Translations under genes and position numbers: made by a program
Part shown: in pieces, positions 5,510 to 13,298 of the stretch
How positions within the stretch are numbered: position 1 is the first letter of the stretch
How the letters are laid out: each line of letters begins with the position of its first letter
NCBI GenBank assembly: GCA_028694075.1
Contig: JAQUUD010000025.1
Span: 1 to 16,291 of the forward strand
Reading direction: 5' to 3'
DNA length: 16,291 nucleotides
Origin: Clostridia bacterium
Lineage (GTDB): Bacteria > Bacillota > Clostridia > Christensenellales > UBA1242
Notes under the pieces: generated by a model
The model's database searches: none
Seen by the model: the letters and a program-made list of their open reading frames with translations, nothing else
Told to the model about the DNA's origin: nothing

Positions 5510-6286
5510 ATGGGCTTAAATGCAAATGCAATTCAGATTAAAATTGAAATCAATACTTCATTTGCTTCGATATTGGGCCTATCACAATATACTTCTGGCA
5601 ACTATACTGGACTTTATTATACTAATTTGGGGGAATATCCACAAAGTTTATATGGGCCAACTCAGCCAGATAACACTGTTCTAAACACCACATCAAGTTA
5701 TTATGAAAATTCTGAAACCGGAGAAAAATATAAATTTAAAAATAGTAATTATTACAGAGTTGAACCAATCAAATGGGTAATTATTGGTGGCGATGCTTTG
5801 GGATTGCCAAATAGCGACAGTCTTGCCGAAAATCAATTGCTTATGATAAGTGAGAAATGTATTGAAACTTCAATTTTTCATACTCCGACTAGTTCATCCT
5901 CATATACTGCATGGACAAATTCAACTTTATATTCATTTTTACTTGCAACTCAAAATATAGTATTCAGCGAATCAGAAGCAGAAAAATTAAGCAATATTGA
6001 TGGTCATAAGTTATCACTTTTATCTTATGGGGCTACATATTCATTTAATTATTCTAATTATAATGTGCCAGCAACTTTATTAAAAAGCACTGCTACAGGA
6101 TTTTGTGGAAGTGTCGGTTATACTGAATGGTATTTAAGAATGACAACTGTTAATGGAAGCACCTGTAAAAGTGCGGCATTTGGTATTTCATTAAGTTCAG
6201 GGACTATTCAAACAAATACCCAAAGCAATGAACATTTAATGACCCAAATAAGATACATTCGTCCAATTATAGTATTAAATGTTTAA
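5510..6286 (+). CDS. DUF6273-like extracellular domain, C-terminal part of the split gene
   Basis: 258 residues from the first ATG after the stop. Features fit a DUF6273-type surface domain: LGEYPQSLYG (40-49), YYRVEPIKWVII (81-92), LLMISEKCI, an AWTNST-x-x-x-FL motif (the usual W-x-x-S/T-x-x-x-W/F-L element), and the terminal IRYIRPIIVL. The domain is found at the C-terminus of exported proteins; its molecular role is unknown. The frame is the same as 4949-5491, only 18 bases separate the stop from this ATG, and no Shine-Dalgarno lies before it. There is also no signal peptide, so alone it would be stranded in the cytoplasm. All this favours a nonsense-split pseudogene or stop-codon readthrough over an independent gene. 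Its body shows no further disruptions, so any damage is recent. Confidence 0.55.
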   Translation: MGLNANAIQIKIEINTSFASILGLSQYTSGNYTGLYYTNLGEYPQSLYGPTQPDNTVLNTTSSYYENSETGEKYKFKNSNYYRVEPIKWVIIGGDALGLPNSDSLAENQLLMISEKCIETSIFHTPTSSSSYTAWTNSTLYSFLLATQNIVFSESEAEKLSNIDGHKLSLLSYGATYSFNYSNYNVPATLLKSTATGFCGSVGYTEWYLRMTTVNGSTCKSAAFGISLSSGTIQTNTQSNEHLMTQIRYIRPIIVLNV

Positions 6287-6289
6287 TTC

Positions 6290-6324
6290 TTTTATCATTA
6301 TTAAAATCTTTGATAAAAATTTTT
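6290..6324 (+). terminator. Weak rho-independent terminator after the surface-protein gene
   Basis: TTTTATCA (6290-6297) pairs with TGATAAAA (6311-6318) across a 13-base loop, followed by ATTTTT. It starts four bases after the stop codon. The stem is AT-rich, so termination would be modest. Confidence 0.4.
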
Positions 6325-6379
6325 CAAACTGATTATTAAATTACTTTAAACTTTTTTTACAAAATTTACTTCAATCCAT

Positions 6380-6408
6380 TTGCATTTTTGCTCAATTGCT
6401 GGTATAAA
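6380..6408 (+). promoter_or_regulatory. gpmI promoter, probably leaderless
   Basis: TTGCAT (6380-6385), a 17-base spacer and TATAAA (6403-6408) preceded by TGG. Only 7 bases separate the -10 from the ATG at 6416, placing the expected transcription start at or next to the start codon. The AAGGA in between ends one base before the ATG, too close to act as a normal ribosome-binding site. Confidence 0.5.
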
Positions 6409-6415
6409 TAAGGAT

Positions 6416-7927
6416 ATGGTTACATTGGTTATTTTAGATGGGTTCGGTGAGCGAAAAGAAATGGAAGGGAATGCCATAAAACTTGCTGGCACTCCCTTTT
6501 TGGATAAATTAATAAAAAAATTTCCGCATATGCTGATTCAGGCAAGCGGAACGGCTGTCGGGCTTTCGGAAAATCAAATGGGCAACAGCGAAGTTGGACA
6601 TTTGACAATTGGAAGCGGTCGGATATTACTACAAGATTTAGAAAAAATAAATAGTGAAATTGCAAGTGGCGATTTTTTCAAAAACAAAGAACTGGTTAAT
6701 GCAATGAAGTTCGCCAAGTTGAACGGCGGTGCTGTGCATTTAATTGGGCTTTTATCAAACGGCGGAGTGCATTCACATATCAATCATTTGAAAGCACTGG
6801 TTGATTTGGCTGAAAAATATAAAATCGAAAAAGTTTATATTCAAGCAATCACGGACGGGCGGGACACTTCCATAAAAAGTGGGCTGGGCTTTGTTAACGA
6901 AATTGAAAGTTTTTGCGAGAACAAAAAAGCAAAGATTGCAAGCGTTTGTGGCAGATTTTATTCAATGGACAGGGAAAAGCGTTATGAACTTACTATGAAA
7001 GCATATGATATGCTTGCTTTTGGCAAAGCCGAAAAATTTTATCAGACTGCTTCTGATGCCTTAAACGAAAGTTACGGCGAAAAGGTTTTTGATGAATATA
7101 TCAAGCCAACAATAATTGGTAAGCCTAAAACAATAAACGACGGCGATGCGGTAATCTTTTTCAATTTCCGTTCTGATAGGGCAAAACAACTTGCAGAGGC
7201 TTTGTCTGAGCCAAGTTTCAAGGAATTCCCTTTAAAAAAACTCGAGGATATTTACATTGTTTCAATGTCTGAATATTCCGAAGATTTAAAAAATATTAAG
7301 GTTGCTTATGCGCCTGAAAAAGTCAAGAATACACTTGCAGAAGTTATTTCAAAAAATAATAAAAAACAATTTCACATTGCGGAAACAACAAAATATGCTC
7401 ATGTTACTTTCTTTTTTAATGGCGGGTTAGAAAAACCCTTTCCGAATGAAGACCGAATTTTAATTCCAACACTGGAAGACACTGATTACACAAAAAACCC
7501 AAAAATGCGGGCGGTTGAAATTACTGAAGCGGTTATGAATGCGATTGCTGAAGAGAAATATGATTTTATTTTGGTGAATTTTTCAAACGCAGATATGCTG
7601 GGGCATACTGCCAATTTGGAAGCAACAAAAGAAGCAATTACTTGTGTGGATAAATGCGCTTACGCGGTGGCAATGGCTTGCCTTATGGCTAATGGAAATT
7701 GCATTATCACTGCTGACCACGGCAATGCCGAAATGCTAATTGATGAAAAAGGAGAGCCTTGCACAACTCACACCACAAACCCCGTGCCTTTCATCTTGGT
7801 AACGCCGAATGAAAAAAAATATAAACTTGTCAAAACTGGCGGGCTTGCAAACATTGCATCAACCGTTTTAGAACTAATGAACCTGCCCAAACCCGCCGAG
7901 ATGCAATCTTCTTTGATAGAATATTGA
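6416..7927 (+). CDS. gpmI: 2,3-bisphosphoglycerate-independent phosphoglycerate mutase
   Basis: A 503-residue protein that interconverts 3- and 2-phosphoglycerate in glycolysis, in the cytoplasm, with two metal ions (Mn2+ in most Firmicutes enzymes). Visible motifs: VILDGFG with metal-ligand Asp8, QMGNSEVGHLTIGSGR with catalytic Ser58, the ITDGRDTS loop, FFNFRSDRA, the DMLGHT segment and TADHGNAEM near the C-terminus, plus CTTHTTNPVPF. Length is that of the family (about 510). The ATG at 6416 puts the first motif at the usual distance; a longer frame from a TTG at 6380 would add 12 non-conserved residues. It stands alone rather than in a glycolytic operon. Stop is TGA. Confidence 0.95.
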   Translation: MVTLVILDGFGERKEMEGNAIKLAGTPFLDKLIKKFPHMLIQASGTAVGLSENQMGNSEVGHLTIGSGRILLQDLEKINSEIASGDFFKNKELVNAMKFAKLNGGAVHLIGLLSNGGVHSHINHLKALVDLAEKYKIEKVYIQAITDGRDTSIKSGLGFVNEIESFCENKKAKIASVCGRFYSMDREKRYELTMKAYDMLAFGKAEKFYQTASDALNESYGEKVFDEYIKPTIIGKPKTINDGDAVIFFNFRSDRAKQLAEALSEPSFKEFPLKKLEDIYIVSMSEYSEDLKNIKVAYAPEKVKNTLAEVISKNNKKQFHIAETTKYAHVTFFFNGGLEKPFPNEDRILIPTLEDTDYTKNPKMRAVEITEAVMNAIAEEKYDFILVNFSNADMLGHTANLEATKEAITCVDKCAYAVAMACLMANGNCIITADHGNAEMLIDEKGEPCTTHTTNPVPFILVTPNEKKYKLVKTGGLANIASTVLELMNLPKPAEMQSSLIEY

Positions 7928-8140
7928 TTTTATAAGTTGATTTTTCGAATTTAGATTTTGTTTTCCAAATTAAAAAATTTCAATTATTATTTTTTTAGTT
8001 TTTTAAATTAGAGATTTCCTTTTATTAATTTTTTAATAACTGTGAATATCTAAAGCGGTTACTCATTCTTTGACTTGATTTTATGGCAAAGTGCATTTAA
8101 AAGATTTCTTATGTCGCTTAGATTAGTTAAAAATAAATAC

Positions 8141-8228
8141 CTCCTGCGAAAAGCGGTTGCGGAGCAACCGCTAGGGCAGTGCGAAGCACTGCCCACCCCG
8201 ATTTTTACAAATCGGGGTTTCGCAGGAG
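8141..8228. repeat. Cloverleaf structured element 2 (four-arm, three perfect hairpins)
   Basis: CTCCTGCGAAA (8141-8151) pairs perfectly with TTTCGCAGGAG (8218-8228), closing three perfect 9-bp hairpins: 8152-8160/8164-8172 (loop GGA), 8174-8182/8186-8194 (loop GAA) and 8196-8204/8209-8217 (loop TTAC). Hairpins 1/2 and 2/3 are separated by one base each (A8173, A8195), with none at the outer stem, the same layout as the element at 890-1020. The apices GCGGAGC and GCGAAGC are GNA tri-loops closed by C-G, known as unusually stable DNA mini-hairpins. TTAGTTA flanks it (8123-8129, 8234-8240), with A-rich and T-rich ends inside. It sits between the convergent gpmI and sodC genes. The T-run after the right arm might also stop gpmI transcription. 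The remaining bases of 7928-8347 are AT-rich and hold no gene. Confidence 0.82.
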
Positions 8229-8347
8229 TTTTTTTAGTTAGTATACGCAATATAATTTTAACCTTGAACCATTATTTCATATTAGTTTGTTTTAAAATAT
8301 TTTTTAAATTCAAAAATTTCTTACAACTTATGTCACAAAATATAACA

Positions 8348-8812
8348 TTATATGATAATCCCGCAGGCAATCTTAACTCCGCTGTTGCCGGACGGCTGAG
8401 TTCTATAATCATCAGGCGACTGGTGAATGACTAATGCTTTACCTAAAACTTGTTCAACTGTGAATTTATCCGTTAAAAAACTCATATGTGCATACCCATT
8501 TGAAAGTGGCATTAAAATAGGGAAATCTCCTGCGTGATTGCCGTGAGGCTGGTTATACGGGTTATAATGTCCTAATGTGTTGGGGAAAGGATTTTCAAGC
8601 GAGCCAGCATTGCAATCTTCACCCTCGTGAATGTGAAAACCAAAAGGTGATATCGCAAGATTATCTTGCCTTGTAAAAGGTGGCAAGCCATAAATATCTG
8701 CAGTTACTTCTACGCCAAACTTTGTTTGATTAAACACAACTTCGCCTTGAATATTCGGGTAAAGCGGTCCGCCACGCATAACCGCTGTTGCTGAAACAAT
8801 ATTTGATTCCAT
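8348..8812 (-). CDS. sodC: Cu/Zn superoxide dismutase family protein, cytoplasmic form
   Basis: A 154-residue protein converting superoxide to hydrogen peroxide and oxygen. All metal ligands of the family are visible by alignment to the human enzyme: copper His60, His62, His82 and His130 (FHIHE, GHYNP, VIHQSPDD), zinc His82, His90, His93 and Asp96 (QPHGNHAGDFP), and the disulfide pair Cys67/Cys150. The active-site Arg near the C-terminus (R143 in human) appears as Lys147 in GVKIACG. There is no signal peptide or lipobox, whereas most bacterial SodC proteins are exported. No Shine-Dalgarno precedes the ATG. The loop between the zinc histidines is short. Presence of this enzyme in a likely anaerobe suggests exposure to oxygen bursts; that is inference. 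Confidence 0.88.
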   Translation of the reverse strand: MESNIVSATAVMRGGPLYPNIQGEVVFNQTKFGVEVTADIYGLPPFTRQDNLAISPFGFHIHEGEDCNAGSLENPFPNTLGHYNPYNQPHGNHAGDFPILMPLSNGYAHMSFLTDKFTVEQVLGKALVIHQSPDDYRTQPSGNSGVKIACGIII

Positions 8813-8955
8813 AATGTGTATTTATGAATAAAACTTAAAGTTTGTGATTTATTATATGTAATCCTTAATATTTGCGATATAAATTGCACAAAAATCAAAT
8901 TATAATTTTCATTAAATGAAAAAATCTAACATAATAAAGAATTTGTAAGAAAATT

Positions 8956-9468
8956 TCAAACCATTCCAAATCCTTGAATTAACTTCATCTCATCTTCAAC
9001 AATGCAATTCATTTCATAACAACATTCTAAAAAATGTTTTCTTAAATCTGTTTCGTACCTATGGCTTCTGATATCATTCATTCTGTTTTTTATGCTTATT
9101 GGATTATTCGTTTGGTCTTCACTGCATTCAAAACTGAATTTAACCGAATTGGTAGACTTTGTTATCAGAACCTTGTTTCCGCCGTGCATGTCGCTTTGTA
9201 TTTCCAACTTATTTTTTCCACCAAGTAATTTCACAAATGAACGATAAAATAAACATTCTTTATCAAACACAATTTCAGGATTACTTGATTTATTAAATAA
9301 ATTAAAATGCAAATCATCATCTGCCGTCATTGAAAAAACAACATAGGAATTTTTCCCATCATCTTTTTTAATGCTCCATTTTCCTGTTGTGCCTAATCTA
9401 TTCTTGCTTTTTGTAGAATAAACCGCATATTTATATTTTTTGGTTGCTTTAACAAAATCTAATTCCAC
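8956..9468 (-). CDS. Hypothetical protein, no recognised domain
   Basis: A 170-residue soluble protein, Lys/Asp/Asn-rich, with no signal peptide or membrane segment. The first two thirds look like alternating beta strands (YKYAVYST, GKWSIKKD, SYVVFSMTA, NKVLITKS, SVKFSFECSE); the last third is helical with two Cys (FLECCYEMNC). I do not recognise the family. The start is GTG, set by AAGGGG six bases upstream. A TTGACA at 9510-9515 could be its -35, but no good -10 follows at the right distance. It lies 143 bases upstream of sodC on the same strand; a shared role is not shown. Confidence 0.55.
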   Translation of the reverse strand: MELDFVKATKKYKYAVYSTKSKNRLGTTGKWSIKKDDGKNSYVVFSMTADDDLHFNLFNKSSNPEIVFDKECLFYRSFVKLLGGKNKLEIQSDMHGGNKVLITKSTNSVKFSFECSEDQTNNPISIKNRMNDIRSHRYETDLRKHFLECCYEMNCIVEDEMKLIQGFGMV

Positions 9469-9654
9469 AAATTGCCCCTTATAAATAAGTTATCATATTT
9501 ATATAAAACTGTCAATATGGAATTTATTAAAAAATGCATAAATTTTTTTTAATTAAAAATAATCTTCATAATGATAAATTTTATAATTAAACAATTAGTT
9601 AAATTAAATTTATCTAAAATTTATATTAAATTACAAAATAGATAACATTATAAA

Positions 9655-9692
9655 TAAAAAAACCGTTTGTCATTTTCAAAAACAACAAACGG
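9655..9692 (-). terminator. Rho-independent terminator of the RNase J gene
   Basis: On the minus strand CCGTTTGT (9692-9685) pairs with ACAAACGG (9670-9663) across a 14-base loop, followed by a run of seven or more T (9662 downward). It lies 53 bases past the RNase J stop. The plus strand also has CTTTTT after the stem, so it may work in both directions. Confidence 0.75.
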
Positions 9693-9745
9693 CTTTTTAA
9701 TATTTTCATTTTAAATGTTTAATAATTTTTTTTATGTCTTTCAAA

Positions 9746-11626
9746 TTAAACCATCATAACCATTGCAAGTGTTATAGGTCTTCTTTTGGTTCGTTTATAA
9801 ATGAAGTTTGAAATATATTTTCTGATTTCATTTTTCAAAAGCGATAATTCCATTTCTTTTATATCATAATTTTTTAAGAATATAGTTAAATTTGATTTTA
9901 ATTCTCTAACTATTGTGTCTGCTTCATAATTATAAACAACGCCACGAGTTATTATGAAAGGTTCGCTTACTAATTCTGCGGTAGTTCCTGAAATACTTAG
10001 AATTGCAACACAGAAACCATCTTCGGCAAGTTGCTTTCGATCACTTAAAACATTGCTTTCGGTGTCGCCAAGCGTCATACCGTCAACAAGACGCAAACCT
10101 GCTTTTGTAAAACCTACTTGTTTTAAGCTATTCGGTGTAAGTTCAACTTGCATTCCGATGTCCGGAATTATTACTTTTCTCTCTTCCATTCCCATTTCAA
10201 CCGCAAGTTCTTTATGCACTTTCATATGTCTATATTCACCGTGAACGGGCATAAAAAATTTTGGGCTTACCAAGGCATGAATCGCCTTAATTTCTTCTTG
10301 GCAAGCGTGACCTGACGCGTGCACTTCCGCAAGTTCATCATATATCACATCAGCCCCACGCTTATAAAGACGGTTAATAACATTATATACATTTTTTTCA
10401 TTGCCCGGTATTGGCGAAGCCGAAAGGACAACCGTATCATTCACCCCGATTTTCACATTTTTGAAATCATCAGACGCCATTCTTGTGAGGGCACTCATCG
10501 GTTCACCTTGACTGCCTGTTGAAATTAACACAAGTTCATTATCGGCATATTTATTAATTTTTTCTATATCAACAATGTTTTTCTTATCAAATGTAAGTTC
10601 GCCAACTTTCATTGCCACTTCGGAAACATTAATCATACTCCTGCCCGTAAAAGCCACTTTTCTTTTATATTTTTCCGCAAGATTTAAAATTTGTTGCAAG
10701 CGGTGTATATTACTGGCAAATGTTGCAATTATTAATCTCTTCGTCGGATTTTGTTTAAAAGCAACTTCTTCCAAAACCTTGCCAACTTTTGATTCACTCA
10801 TTGAATAACCTTTACGCCCAACATTAGTGCTGTCGCACAACAAAAGACTTACACCTTTTTTGCCGAGTTCGCCAAAACGAGTAAGGTCAGTCACACCACC
10901 ATTAATCGGCGAATAATCAATTTTAAAATCTCCCGTGTGAATAATATTGCCCGCTGGCGTTGAAATGCTGATGGCAAACGCACCTGCAATTGAATGACAT
11001 ACCCTAATGAATTCAATTGCAAAACTGCCTATTCTTAATAAATTTTTTGGCTTTACCGCTATTGCTTTATATTGTATTTTTGGAAACTCTCGCATTTTAA
11101 GTTCAACAAGAGCAAGTGTTAGTTCAGAGCCATAAATTGGCGCTTTGATTTCATTTAACACAAAAGGAAGTGCACCGATGTGATCCTCGTGCCCGTGTGT
11201 TAAGATAATTGCTTTAACTTTATGCTTGTTGGCAACCAAATATGAAATGTCCGGAATCACGACATCAATGCCAGGCAAGTCATTATCTGGGAAAGTCAAA
11301 CCACTATCAATTACAATAATTTCATTGCCATATTCAAAAACGGTCATATTTTTTCCGATTTCGCCAACCCCACCCAAAAAGGTTATTTTCATTTTGTTTT
11401 TAACTTCATTATTATTTGTTTGTACGGAAGTGGACAAATCTTCAGACACTGTCGCATTATTTGCCACGCCATTCTGATGAGAACCGCCTGCATAAGATTG
11501 CATATTATTGTTTCTTTGGTTGCCATTCCTTGTAAAATGCGGTCTTCTTTGATGATTTTGTTTGTTTGCAGAAATTTCAGTTTTTGTAAATGTTGAATTC
11601 TCCTGCTTATTTTGTATTTCGTTCAT
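9746..11626 (-). CDS. rnj: Ribonuclease J with a long Asn/Gln-rich N-terminal extension
   Basis: A 626-residue metallo-beta-lactamase/beta-CASP nuclease central to mRNA decay and rRNA maturation in Firmicutes (endonuclease and 5'-3' exonuclease). Motifs: FLGGVGEIGKNM (83-94), catalytic LTHGHEDHIGALP (142-154), RVCHSIAGAF (208-217), LLCDSTNVGRKG (262-273), STGSQGEPMSAL (369-380), HASGH (436-440) and MPVHGEYRHM (459-468), followed by the C-terminal domain. The first 78 residues precede the usual start and are disordered-looking, rich in Asn, Gln, Ser and basic residues. AAGGAG five bases before the ATG supports the long form; Met79 begins the canonical MKITFLGG but I saw no comparable ribosome-binding site for it. 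Monocistronic, with its own terminator. Confidence 0.93.
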   Translation of the reverse strand: MNEIQNKQENSTFTKTEISANKQNHQRRPHFTRNGNQRNNNMQSYAGGSHQNGVANNATVSEDLSTSVQTNNNEVKNKMKITFLGGVGEIGKNMTVFEYGNEIIVIDSGLTFPDNDLPGIDVVIPDISYLVANKHKVKAIILTHGHEDHIGALPFVLNEIKAPIYGSELTLALVELKMREFPKIQYKAIAVKPKNLLRIGSFAIEFIRVCHSIAGAFAISISTPAGNIIHTGDFKIDYSPINGGVTDLTRFGELGKKGVSLLLCDSTNVGRKGYSMSESKVGKVLEEVAFKQNPTKRLIIATFASNIHRLQQILNLAEKYKRKVAFTGRSMINVSEVAMKVGELTFDKKNIVDIEKINKYADNELVLISTGSQGEPMSALTRMASDDFKNVKIGVNDTVVLSASPIPGNEKNVYNVINRLYKRGADVIYDELAEVHASGHACQEEIKAIHALVSPKFFMPVHGEYRHMKVHKELAVEMGMEERKVIIPDIGMQVELTPNSLKQVGFTKAGLRLVDGMTLGDTESNVLSDRKQLAEDGFCVAILSISGTTAELVSEPFIITRGVVYNYEADTIVRELKSNLTIFLKNYDIKEMELSLLKNEIRKYISNFIYKRTKRRPITLAMVMMV

Positions 11627-12073
11627 TTTTTCTCCTTAAAATTTTTTTATTTATAATCAGACAAATAAATTGCCTGAGTTATTTTCGAATTAAAAAATAA
11701 TTTTGCAAATTAAAAAACCTCACTCAGTTTTTAATTTAACTCTAAATTAATTATTTTGTTTTTTTATTTTGATTTTTTGTTTATTCTTTTATTCTATTTT
11801 TGTCTTTCAATTGTTTATATCATTGCTCAGTAATATTCACAGCAAAAAATTTATTAATGCGTTTAATGAGCATTTGAATTTAGATTTAATAAAATGGTAA
11901 TGTTTGAGTAAGTCAATTTGGTGACTTAAACAAAATTTTTGCCAAGCAATATAAAGTAACTAATTGTTATAAAAACATAATTTTTTACATTTTTGAGAAA
12001 TTTGAAATTTATAATTTATTAAAAGTATATTCTTTTATTTTTATTTAATTACATTTTTGACGCTTTATAAGTT
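11627..12073. other. Gene-free 447-bp AT-rich gap upstream of RNase J
   Basis: No convincing gene. On the minus strand it should hold the RNase J promoter and leader; a TATAAA lies about 25 bases before the ribosome-binding site but has no good -35. CTGAGT and ACTCAG (around 11673-11737) could pair across a loop of about 50 bases and, on the plus strand, are followed by TTTTT. The remainder is runs of A and T. Confidence 0.4.
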
Positions 12074-13012
12074 TCAAATCACATATTTTAATTTGCAAAT
12101 TTTATCTGTTTGCTCTAATTTTTTTGGTGTTATTATGGTGTCCATATCCACATAATATCTCATTCCTTGACTGCCGAAAAACATAACCATACCAAAAATT
12201 GAAATGAATAATGATGCAATCGGAATTATTATTAATAATGCGTAACAACCTAGCAACATTGCAACAGATAACACTATGAAAGTTAAAATTATTGATGTTG
12301 ACCAAACTTTAAAAAATCGTCTGAAAAGAGCAGTCATTCCTTTGTTAAAACCTGTTACGGCATTGCAGTTAAACACAACAATTGACGGTGTCCAACCACT
12401 AAGCATAGTAATTTTCAATGAATTTATTAAAAGCAAATAAACAAACAAAATGAAAGGCAAAAAATATAACAGCAGTCCGCCATAAACGGTTAAATATAGA
12501 ACTGCAACTCCGCCCGCAAGCATTAATGCAGTGAAAGGCAAAATTGCAAGAGTTAACAAAATTGAATAAGACACAGAAACTCCAAGTTTGCGTATCATTG
12601 CACCCATAAAGCCATATTTTGTTTGGCTTGCCATAAAGCCATATGCACATTCTCCAATCGCAACATCGCTGAAATGCCATAAGAAAGGCAATAAAATGAA
12701 AAGCAAAAACACCAAATAAAGAAATAAAAGCGGGCTGGTTGCAATCATTTCAGAAAGCACATTAATAACAGTTTGCAAAATTGTATATAAATAAGTCAAT
12801 AAATCAATATATGAAATGCCAAAACCAAAATTTGTCAAAAATGATGCAACACTATCACTCAACTGCTCAACATTCAACAAGTTAGACAATGCAGGAGTTG
12901 CCAACATAAACAAGCCGAAAACAACGGCTACGACAATAATTTTATATAACAATAATTTCCAAACTGACGAAAAATTTGCAAGCAACAACTTGAAAGAGTT
13001 TTTAAACATCAT
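12074..13012 (-). CDS. Polytopic membrane protein, unidentified
   Basis: A 312-residue hydrophobic protein with about six or seven membrane helices (including AILPFTALMLAGGVAVLYL and LTFIVLSVAMLLGCYALLI) and a short basic C-terminal tail. No enzyme or transporter signature is recognised; its even spread of helices and amphipathic N-terminus (FKNSFKLLLANFSSVWK) recall uncharacterised multi-helix membrane proteins of clostridia. I chose the ATG at 13012, which has AAAGGA 9 bases upstream; a longer frame from a TTG at 13039 would cover that site and lacks its own. The 286-base gap before the PHP gene contains an AT hairpin (AAAAATC/GATTTTT, 13094-13115) that may weakly terminate the PHP transcript. 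Confidence 0.6.
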   Translation of the reverse strand: MMFKNSFKLLLANFSSVWKLLLYKIIVVAVVFGLFMLATPALSNLLNVEQLSDSVASFLTNFGFGISYIDLLTYLYTILQTVINVLSEMIATSPLLFLYLVFLLFILLPFLWHFSDVAIGECAYGFMASQTKYGFMGAMIRKLGVSVSYSILLTLAILPFTALMLAGGVAVLYLTVYGGLLLYFLPFILFVYLLLINSLKITMLSGWTPSIVVFNCNAVTGFNKGMTALFRRFFKVWSTSIILTFIVLSVAMLLGCYALLIIIPIASLFISIFGMVMFFGSQGMRYYVDMDTIITPKKLEQTDKICKLKYVI

Positions 13013-13298
13013 AAATTTATGTCCTTTTATATCAGTCAACTAAACAAAAAAATTATTTGCTTTAATATCTTATTTATGTCCCAATTATTAACAAAAAATC
13101 CGCTGTAAGATTTTTAATTTATATTGGGCAAAATCTTTTTTTTAAGTTTTGTCTTTGTTTTTTATCTATATTTAAAAGATACAATCTCTATATTTCGAAC
13201 TTTAAAAAATTTATATTAGGTTAATTTAAAAATTGCAAAGTGATATTATTTAATGATAACATACTTAAAACGAAAAATCAACATAAATTCTTAAAATC

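Noticed and set aside
4949..6286. Alternative genetic code with TAA as a sense codon
   Set aside because: Many other genes in the window end properly at TAA at family-typical lengths, for example secG and the whiA C-terminus.
8141..8228. tRNA or tRNA-like gene, suggested by the cloverleaf of 88 bases
   Set aside because: No T-loop GTTCRA sequence, no 7-base anticodon loop, no unpaired acceptor-arm spacing; loops are only 3-4 bases and all arms are perfect.
8059..8434. Reading frames on both strands (8059-8250 minus, 8075-8434 plus)
   Set aside because: Both run through the cloverleaf palindromes, lack ribosome-binding sites, and the plus frame overlaps the well-supported sodC gene.
11673..11737. 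Riboswitch or autoregulatory leader of RNase J
   Set aside because: Only a 6-bp stem with a very large AT loop is visible; no conserved aptamer sequence recognised.
13013..13039. TTG start adding nine residues to the membrane protein at 12074
   Set aside because: The only ribosome-binding site (AAAGGA) lies inside that extension and is correctly spaced for the ATG at 13012.
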